A stretch of 64,000 nt of DNA, taken from NCBI GenBank assembly GCA_023627715.1, contig JAMAHW010000047.1:1-64000 (forward strand). The letters run 5' to 3'. The notes beneath the pieces were generated by a model, which saw nothing but the letters and a program-made list of their open reading frames with translations, was not told the origin of the DNA and ran no database searches. Source of the DNA: Periconia sp. R9002 (Eukaryota; Ascomycota; Dothideomycetes; Pleosporales; Periconiaceae). Both the position numbers and the translations under genes were made by a program. Every line of letters begins with the position of its first letter. The stretch's first letter is position 1. Below are positions 57,213 to 64,000 of the stretch, piece after piece.

Positions 57213-58853
57213 TTATGTTTTTGTTCTTCGAGTACTGATCAGGTCTCCTTGATGAGGGACTTGCAAAGCCGGCCAGATTTCATTAAGATTGTCCAATCGC
57301 TCGAGATATTGATCTACGGAGGGGTTAGCACATCAAAACCGCTCTATGCATATTGACTTACCCGCCAGCCTCCATCGTAGGGAACATCGCCTAAGTATCT
57401 TTTTGACTGATTCGATTTGTCTGAGGTGGATCGTACTGTTGTTCGTCTTCCAAAGCCGGTATTGTACGATTGCTGTTTGGCACAACGAATATGGAAGATA
57501 AGGCGAGAATATCTCCGGTGGATAATCTCCTTTCAAGTCGCCGTACGACGCTTCTGCAAAATTTATGGAGGCCAATGATACGTCTTCAATACACTGGAGG
57601 ATTCTTTCGATATCGACATTGTTACCAATGCTTAGCATGGTCTCGTAGAGGATGTAAAGGGCGCTGTCCACAGTGTTATGCAGTTCCTAAAGGAATAATG
57701 GTGGGCTCCTAACCTATTACACATCCCGAAAGCAGCACAGTATTTGCCAATTTTCAATTCCTCGGCCGCGAGTAGTGGCAGATAAGCCCGCAGGGTGCGC
57801 TCCAGCTGCGCAGCTTCTTTCGCGTTAAATTCAGGATCTGGTGTTGGTTTCAGCACATGTCGTACGACCGAGCCGACCAGATTCGATATCTGACACTCTC
57901 GTGCCATTTGTCCCACGGAAACACTGAGCGGCGTATCTAACGAAGGAGGTGAGCTGATTTTTTCGTGGAGATCATCGGGGGACAATGCCTCCGTCCACAA
58001 CAGGTCGTCGATTGGGAGCGGATCTGTCCTTTCCGGATCATCCGTTAGGAACAAATCGTCTCCGTTACACAGGCTAATAAATCTGTCCATAATAACGATG
58101 GACCACCAGGCTCTCTTCATTTCCTCTAATTCAATGGGATCAGATTGTAGTTGGTCATAAATCCAAGGCTTTCTATTCAGACCAAGTACACGTGCTGCTC
58201 GCGCACATGAAGCAACTGATAGGTATGCTGCCCTATGAAGACCATGACCCATCTCGTAGAATGTAACTAGAATTTTGCAATGAAGAAGATCAATGGAGAG
58301 ATCGTTTGCCATCTCAAGCACGCCAATGATATTCTTCACTGTCGAATAAAGCGATGAATGTGGATTGGTCGATTTCGATGGCAGTTGCTGGACAAGGAGA
58401 ATGGAGAGACACAAAGCTGCGAAGTCTGCACGTGGCTGTCCTGCGGTGAATGATGGAAAATTTTTGTAAAATCTGAACCTGGATAGTGCCGGGATCCGTT
58501 GATGTGTCCCAGTAAAAAAGGCAGTTGACATGATGTGTATGCTTTCAGGTGAGCCAAGAATTCGTATTGCCATATTTGATGTGTACTGCTCAAAGTTTTC
58601 TAGGCTGGGGACTCCTATATTTAGCAAACCTGAGCTCAAGGAAGATGGCACGCTGATTTCCTGGTGAGTAGCGAAGTGAGTTTCGATCGTATCCTCTCTG
58701 TAGGTACAGGCCCTGTGCAATCTAAAACATAGATTTTTTTCAGCAAGAGCTGGGTTCGCTCAATGTAAAAGCTTACCGAAAACAATTCGAGCAGGTTGGT
58801 CTCTTTCTGTCACACTTCCGTTTGCCATTCTTACAAAATGTGCATGCGTTCAT
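57213..58853 (-). CDS. Zn2Cys6 transcription factor, candidate cluster regulator
   Basis: Four exons (58777-58853, 57714-58721, 57362-57663, 57213-57313; introns of 55, 50 and 48 bases) encode 495 residues. The first intron interrupts the zinc cluster. After splicing it reads MNACTFCKNGKRKC, then TCSNC, then FRLHRAC, which is C-x2-C-x6-C-x6-C-x2-C-x6-C at residues 4-31. The middle is the fungal_trans fold (RAARVLGLNRKPWIYDQL, MKRAWWSIVIMDRFISLCNG). The last exon (DQYLERLDNLNEIW) is found only by using the GTAAGT donor at 57361 and the TGCTAAC branch. It lies between the MDR enzyme and the repeat-peptide precursor, so it is the natural candidate regulator of this locus. Confidence 0.88.
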
Positions 58854-59997
58854 TGTAGAACAGTCCGGTGAAGTTGAGATAAGTCTAATAGGCTCCTGAA
58901 AAAGCACGGGGTTTTTCGAATTGGAGAAGAAGAACGGTGGTGCCGGAAGGTAATGCAGCCGGAGGTGGCATTCCCGGAAAGGATACGGTTTGGGCTCTGT
59001 AAGAATGGCGCTAAATCATTTGGGGCTAGTCTATACGGGTGCTAACTTTTCGCACGAAGGAGTAAGCATCGTGCGACTCACTGTTTAGGTAGAGAAAGTG
59101 AGGATAATGAAGTGAAAATATGTTTGCAATCATTTTTAAAGGTGATCCTGCGATTTATGATCCAAATGAACTTCGGTAGTCGTTCCGACGCATCCGTTCT
59201 CCATGATCTGTCATTCGGCGATTTGAGCTTGATTTCTGGGATGATGCCGTTTGCAGAGATCCTGCATGGCAGCGGAAGTCGAGTTCGAAACCTTATTCCC
59301 AGTCAGTTCATACTGATCTGAAAAGTTGGAATAGCATTAATTCGTTAAATCGGTTTGTTCCCCACGAAGCTGGGGTTTCGGTTATAAGTACATATCAATA
59401 AGGCAAGTATTGAAGTAAATTAGGGTTGTTAGGCTTGAGCTTCAGAGAAAATTGAAAATTGGATGTAGGGCAGAAACATCTGGTTTGAGATATATTCGCC
59501 ATCAGTCTTTGGTTGTCTAGAGATTGCACTAGGTATTGATAGAATAAACAGCTCTTACGCGTAAAGCTAAAGGATTGAGAGTAGTGTACACCGTAACTGC
59601 TATTAAATTCGAGAGCATCTGAATACATGATAAAAAATGGTTGACGGAGTGTGTTGAGTATGCCACTGAAGTGCAAAGTCATGCCTCTACCCGCCCGGCC
59701 CATACTTTTCGGTTATTACCCAATATGGATGGTGTATATAATTTCTGGAGTACCTACTAGATGTACATGTCACAGTGTACTCATGGTGGAATGTATTTTC
59801 AATATGTATATTCTACGAGCCGAGATGAATTTGCAGTACTAGGAATCCCTACAAAAACTCTATTCGTCTTGAGCGCTGACATGAGGACCAAAACACAACC
59901 TCAAGGATAGTATATCTCGAGCTCAGAAAGTCCATACTAACGGTACTTGATGCGCTTTTAAAGCAGTACAAGGTCTGCATGAAGGCTCATATCGACC
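58854..59997. other. intergenic, nothing recognised
   Basis: 5' flank of the regulator and 3' flank of the peptide precursor. Short frames (up to 103 codons) on both strands have no conserved features. Confidence 0.4.
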
Positions 59998-60312
59998 TCA
60001 ATATCCAGTAACGGGGCCACTTGGTGGATCGACCATGTGTTGTCTTTTCTCCGGGGGGTCAACCATATGCTGTCTCTTCTCTGGAGGGTCAATCATGTGC
60101 TGTCTTTTCTCTGGTGGGTCGACCATATGTTGTCGCTTTTCTGGGGGGTCAACCATATGCTGGCGCTTCCCAAGAATGATGCTGGGCACAGCGTGCCTGA
60201 GATCTCCGATAAAAGAGTTGGCGCTACCTGCATCACGTCCCCCAATGAAGATTGGGCTAGCAGAGGTGCCGGCTGTGAGAACGGTAATGATAGCAACGAT
60301 AGAGACTTTCAT
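59998..60312 (-). CDS. secreted Kex2-processed repeat-peptide precursor, candidate RiPP precursor
   Basis: A single-exon 104-residue protein. Residues 1-18 form a signal peptide (MKVSIVAIITVLTAGTSA). A leader of about 30 residues (with GGRDAGSANSFIGDLRH) ends in GKR. Then come five tandem ten-residue units (residues 51-97) of QHM(V/I)DPPE followed by KR; the last unit reads QHMVDPP and ends in SGPVTGY. Lys-Arg between units is the Kex2/KexB site, so the Golgi should release several copies of one short peptide. This architecture is that of dikaritin precursors (UstA, PhomA, AprA) and of fungal KEP proteins. The units lack Cys, Trp and the Gly-Gln of alpha-pheromones. I chose the ATG at 60312 because it starts the signal peptide; the longer frame to 60465 has no ATG. 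The neighbour at 61827 encodes a UstYa-like protein. Confidence 0.85.
   Translation of the reverse strand: MKVSIVAIITVLTAGTSASPIFIGGRDAGSANSFIGDLRHAVPSIILGKRQHMVDPPEKRQHMVDPPEKRQHMIDPPEKRQHMVDPPEKRQHMVDPPSGPVTGY
60022..60168 (-). repeat. five tandem 30-base coding repeats
   Basis: Each 30-base unit encodes Q-H-M-V/I-D-P-P-E-K-R. Units differ at the third bases of Gln, His, Val, Pro, Glu and Lys codons and by CGA versus AGA. The only amino-acid change among the full units is one Val to Ile. The array includes the leading Lys-Arg at 60163-60168. Confidence 0.92.
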
Positions 60313-61826
60313 CTTGAAATATTTGCAATATAGAATGAATTGACTGTCGAGAAATCGGAGAGATGTCTGTTGTCGAAGCAAAGAACCATGGAACAAACAC
60401 TTCTTATATGCCTTCGAATAGGTCATCCCCGACTTCTGTAGCTCGGCAAAAGCAAGTATTTGCAAAACATTTGACTAGTAATATTGCGGTAAAGATGTCC
60501 ATGTTGCATCCACTCTATGATATGCGTCTTTATCACGGCTTCTTTATTGGTTACCAATTACCCGCCCGGAAATAACTCCAGCTACGTATACATGGTTCAA
60601 TGTTGACATCAGATCTTAGTCCCATACATAATGTCATTACCCGTGGATTCCCATCTCTAACCACTTAGAAAGCTTGTTGGATTGTTTCAAACGTCTCATA
60701 TTACCTACGCCTACGTCAGGTATAGGTTCATTTTGAGTATACCTTCCGACACTAGTTGCTTACAACAGTGCAGAGGTCCTGATAAGCTTTGGCTAAAACT
60801 ATGCCAAGCTTCAGTCAAGATGTGAAAATTGCTTGAGTGGCGACAAGTCAACGGCGAAAGGTCCTAAAGGGAAAGAATAGGATTCCGCTTGGGTGTATAT
60901 TAGAAGCTTGATACGGGAAGATCAGCAAAGTACGAAAAGCTTCGGTGTACCAGGACTATAGCTTAGTGTCAGCAAATGTTTACGCTTACCTATTTTTATT
61001 TGGCTTCTCCTGTTGCTCTATTGTACCAGAGTTTGGCCTGTGTAAATTTGAATCTGCAGTATAGAAATCTCGAGAAAACTGCAATCTCGACACAACACAT
61101 GGAGAATGACTATATAACAAGTGTATCAAAAAGGCCTTCGGTATGACTACTTTTAATGGAAGATCATCGTGTAGGTCTGAAATACTGCGCACGCACCATT
61201 TGAAGGATTATAATGTACAAGCAGGGCGTATGTGGCGCGGGGCGTAAGAAGCTTGGTCAGCAAAGTCAAACTAAAGAGTAGGATTACAAGAGACAATCTT
61301 GCCACTATCTCACTCACTGAAGTCCAACCTGTCCCATTGCATGGCCACTCTCCACTCCGTGAGCAAGCAAACCGCAGACTAGTTACACCGCATTTTTGCC
61401 ACCCAGACGTCACAAATCAGTCGTGAAATCCACTGAATAAGGAAATGCTTGTTATCGCGCGAGAACCACCGGAGAACGAGGTGAAACACTTGGTTGAAAA
61501 GTGGGCAATGCTTGCTGTGAATGGCTAGGTTATACTCCTTATCAAAGACTGGGGAATGCTTCCTTCAGCGCTAGAGGAATCCGAGAAAGTCTGATACATT
61601 GCTGGCATGGGCTAACAGCATCACTATCACTGTAAACCCGAACCTTTCGAAGGCTAGTTGAGGGTTATAATTACCTCCCTAAGTAAAAAACCCTTTCATC
61701 TCACTCCACTCCATTCTCCTCTCTCAATCTTACTATATACTTGGGTACACCGTTCAAGATCTACTGCGCCTGGTATCAGCACCTTCATATCCAATATCAT
61801 CTTGTCATTATTCAAAAGCAACAAAA
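60313..61826. promoter_or_regulatory. divergent region between peptide precursor and UstYa-like gene
   Basis: About 1.5 kb between two outward-facing starts. The 3' end (61690-61826) is a CT-rich leader with a TATATACT-like box near 61732. A minus-strand frame of 86 codons at 61153-61413 has one hydrophobic stretch but no ATG support or conservation that I can see. Nothing else was recognised. Confidence 0.45.
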
Positions 61827-62549
61827 ATGGGAAAACGGTGGTCAACATCAGAGAAAGAACCGTTTCTCTCAGATGACTCTTTTAAGATGCGACACCGCCA
61901 GGCATGGAACGCGAAACTCGTTGCAATCATCTGGCTCACAGTGCACGTTGTGCTCTTCGCAATTCTCGGTAGCATCCTAGTCGTGACCTCTGAGAATAGA
62001 ATTCTCAAAGCTATTGCTTCAAACGCACCGTATTCCCTTACCAGCCAACAAGCAATATTTGGCGGACTGACCGTACAAAACGACGACCAAAATGGCCCCT
62101 ACGTCATCTGCCCAGAAGGGGATCCATCCGCTGCTCTTCAGGCGGGTTGCAAATTTGACCTTTTTGCTAATGGTTGGTCGCCGGCTCCTTGCTTCGATGA
62201 AGAATTGCACACCTTCTTCGTGAACCAACGGGACTATTATTTCTGGGCGGACAGAGAAAAACAACATCGTGTACCCCAGGAAAAAATACTCAATGGAACC
62301 AATGAGTACCCAGAGTTGTTTGTTAGCTTCGAGGAGCACTATGAGCACTGCCGGTATTTGCTTAATGGGACACTCAGGAATGCTCGAGATCCGTACCGTG
62401 GGATCCTGGATATTTATTTGGAGCCAGGGCATCTGGAACATTGCATCGATTTCTTGAAGGAATCTAGGGATCCGCACTACGTGGAAGAAAATGTAATCGC
62501 GTACTTCGGCTACAACAAGTGTTTCCTGCCGCGCCATAGTGGTGTTTAG
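61827..62549 (+). CDS. UstYa-like membrane protein with paired HxxHC motifs
   Basis: An intronless gene for 240 residues in a strong context (CAAAAATGG). A cytosolic N-terminus of about 30 residues is followed by one signal anchor (residues 31-53, LVAIIWLTVHVVLFAILGSI), then a lumenal domain. It has two HxxHC motifs, HYEHC at 171-175 and HLEHC at 202-206 followed by IDFLKE. This paired motif defines the UstYa (DUF3328) family, whose members carry out oxidative macrocyclisation and related steps on dikaritin peptides and on cyclochlorotine. The segment GCKFDLFANGWSPAPCFDEE before it is typical of a poorly studied sub-branch with the GCxFD and WxPxxC pattern. Its topology places the domain in the secretory lumen, where Kex2 and the precursor at 59998-60312 also travel. 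Confidence 0.78.
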   Translation: MGKRWSTSEKEPFLSDDSFKMRHRQAWNAKLVAIIWLTVHVVLFAILGSILVVTSENRILKAIASNAPYSLTSQQAIFGGLTVQNDDQNGPYVICPEGDPSAALQAGCKFDLFANGWSPAPCFDEELHTFFVNQRDYYFWADREKQHRVPQEKILNGTNEYPELFVSFEEHYEHCRYLLNGTLRNARDPYRGILDIYLEPGHLEHCIDFLKESRDPHYVEENVIAYFGYNKCFLPRHSGV

Positions 62550-63261
62550 TCAGGTGGTCCCTGGCAGCATTGAATGCAGCTGGTGGTTCATCGTGTAAAC
62601 GTTTTGTAAATTTTCACCAAATTATTTTCATTGTCTCACTCATTGTAGAGGGTCTGTATGAATGTTATATAATACAGATTCGTCACCCGTTGTCCGTAAC
62701 GTTCAATATGCCGGGGGGCTACTTTCTCTGACTTTTATTGTTGTCAGACTTGACGTCTGCTACAATTCGAAATATGATGGTTCGAATAGCTCGTTTAAAC
62801 ACTTTTGGCTAGACGATTACTTATACATTCATTTGGACACAAGTGTAAGTAGCCCCAACTCCTATAACTTGTTAAACAACTGCTCCACACTTTACAACAC
62901 CATCCTTGTTTGGTACCGCATACTAGTCTGGATTTGACTTTATCCCTTTCGTTACGCTAGCCCTACTCACAAACACAGACAAAATTAACCAACAACCCTT
63001 CATTAGAAAATCGCCCTCCACACCAACACCAAAATCCGTCACCAAGTCAGCTTGTTGAAATTCGGGGCAACATAGCGTACTCCTAAACTAACAGGATCCC
63101 GGATAAAGAAAGCCCTAGTAATACAGACAACAATTCTCTGTGTCCGGCATTAAAAGTTATCCTGTAAACTTCCCAACTACTACACATGATAATCGCGACG
63201 AGGCCAGGTAAGAAAATGACTCAAATATCAACATTGCATAGCTCTGGAATAACCATCGACA
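62550..63261. other. intergenic, nothing recognised
   Basis: Convergent 3' flanks of the UstYa-like and acyltransferase genes. Nothing was recognised. Confidence 0.4.
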
Positions 63262-64000
63262 CTAAATATCAGCCTTCAGCTGTTTCTCCACATGTGCCCA
63301 AAGTCCAGCCGGACGGTAACCCTCAAGCCAATAGTTGCCCTTAGAGTCCTGGCCTGTCACAATGAAACCATCAGGATAAGCTATTCCGCTCTGAATCTGC
63401 GAAACGAAAGACGGGTATAGAGGAATATTCAACTTAGTTTCACAAGCCACCGAGAAGTCAATCGCGTTGACTTTCGCCTTTGTCCAATTTGAATAGCCTA
63501 TGTGGTTCATGTTCGGCTTGCCAAATAATATGGGCATTGGACCAAGTGGCCATGCATTCCTTCTGCCCATGCTCCAGTACGCTTCAATTTGCTCACGGGT
63601 TCCATGCTTATTGACCCCTCGCCGAAGTTCCCATGCTAGGAGTCCCAACGATGATTCGGTTTCCTTTTTTGTCTTCAAGACACTTGTAAAGCTAAGGCAG
63701 TTGGAAATATAAGGCTTGTCGGAAGGTAGAAGATCGTTCTCAAGAGCGCGTCGCATAGACATAGCCTGCATTATCGTCACAGGCTTTTCTGGAGGCAGAT
63801 GAGAAAAGGCAAGACTAGAGAACCACGCGGTAATCAGATCATTGTCCGTCAGAAATGTGTCTTCTCTTCCCTCTTGTCTCAGATCCTGCAGTGCTCTTTC
63901 TCGAAGCTTCTTCATGAAAGAGGCGGGGATACAGAGAGTCCTTGTTTCTTTGGATCCCACCGCGATATTGTAACCATTCCTTAAGGCGTAAGATGCTGTA
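63262..64000 (-). CDS. BAHD-like acyltransferase, C-terminal part (runs off the window)
   Basis: The frame is open from the stop at 63262 to the window end, so the N-terminal part, with the catalytic HxxxD, lies beyond 64000. The visible 246 residues show RTLCIPASFMKKLRERALQD, then DNDLITAWFSSLAFSHL, ALENDLLPSDKPYISNCLS, and YSNWTKAKVNAIDFSVA (at the DFGWG position). This order fits fungal CoA-dependent BAHD-type acyltransferases, such as those of the trichothecene acetyltransferase-like group common in metabolite clusters. The apparent start at 63960 is a GTG inside the frame and not a real start. A role in acylating the peptide or another product of the locus is inference. Confidence 0.75.
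   Translation of the reverse strand, partial: TASYALRNGYNIAVGSKETRTLCIPASFMKKLRERALQDLRQEGREDTFLTDNDLITAWFSSLAFSHLPPEKPVTIMQAMSMRRALENDLLPSDKPYISNCLSFTSVLKTKKETESSLGLLAWELRRGVNKHGTREQIEAYWSMGRRNAWPLGPMPILFGKPNMNHIGYSNWTKAKVNAIDFSVACETKLNIPLYPSFVSQIQSGIAYPDGFIVTGQDSKGNYWLEGYRPAGLWAHVEKQLKADI

Noticed and set aside
59998..60312. Alpha-factor-type mating pheromone precursor
   Set aside because: The architecture is similar, but Pezizomycotina alpha-pheromones contain Trp-Cys, Gly-Gln and a second Cys. The repeat QHM(V/I)DPPE has none.
60035..60343. Open frame on the plus strand across the peptide repeat, with its own repeated Cys-containing unit
   Set aside because: It is the antisense shadow of the 30-base coding repeats. 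The minus strand has the signal peptide, Kex2 sites and synonymous divergence; the plus frame has none of these.
61153..61413. 86-codon minus-strand frame with a hydrophobic stretch between precursor and UstYa-like gene
   Set aside because: Apart from the hydrophobic segment nothing supports it. It could be a small membrane protein, but that cannot be argued from the sequence.

Overview
The window is nuclear DNA of a filamentous ascomycete (Pezizomycotina). The evidence is dense spliced genes with short introns (about 45-120 bases, GTANGT-like donors, CTAAC/CTGAC-like branch sites, CAG/TAG acceptors) and typical fungal families: Zn2Cys6 regulators, a CFEM-PTH11 receptor, GH47 mannosidase, HeLo-like N-terminal domains and ferric reductases. 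Leotiomycetes is possible, but the sequence alone does not fix the class. No rRNA, tRNA, CRISPR or intact transposon was recognised. Repeats are limited to short relics, one pair of which differs only by transitions, as RIP would produce.

Layout. 0-5 kb: gene-poor DNA, then a ferric-reductase-like bis-heme oxidoreductase. 5.4-5.8 kb: a small conserved hydrophilic protein. 6.3-14.7 kb: a possible catabolic cluster, made of a Zn2Cys6 regulator, a Dal5-type MFS permease, a DapA-family lyase transcribed divergently from it, and a second Zn2Cys6 regulator. 15-20 kb: a CFEM/PTH11-like receptor and an ankyrin-type protein, separated by a gene-poor stretch. 20.7-35.5 kb: mainly conserved genes, namely a secreted M3 oligopeptidase, a J-domain protein, a HAD hydrolase, an intracellular alpha-amylase, an F-box protein, SVP26, BUD23 and IDH1. 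36-46 kb: a 6PGDH/HIBADH-like protein lacking the catalytic lysine, a fungal-only protein, a small ISH1-like membrane protein, ribosomal protein eL38, a metallo-beta-lactamase-fold hydrolase and a GH47 mannosidase. 46.3-51 kb: a HeLo-like/coiled-coil protein and a C2H2 protein.

52.6-64 kb looks like an accessory biosynthetic locus and is the most interesting part. At 59998-60312 (minus strand) lies a 104-residue secreted precursor with five tandem copies of the peptide QH-M-(V/I)-D-P-P(E), separated by Lys-Arg Kex2 sites. Their coding repeats differ almost only at synonymous positions. Divergent from it, 1.5 kb away, is a single-pass membrane protein with two HxxHC motifs, as in UstYa-type oxidases that modify fungal ribosomal peptides (ustiloxin, phomopsin, asperipin). 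Around these sit a DHA1-type MFS exporter, a zinc-independent MDR enoyl-reductase-like enzyme, a Zn2Cys6 regulator, and a BAHD-like acyltransferase that runs off the window end. Together they suggest an uncharacterised fungal RiPP cluster whose core peptide lacks the tyrosine used for cross-linking in known dikaritins. Exon borders were derived by eye from splice consensus and frame continuity; most are firm, and uncertain ones are marked.
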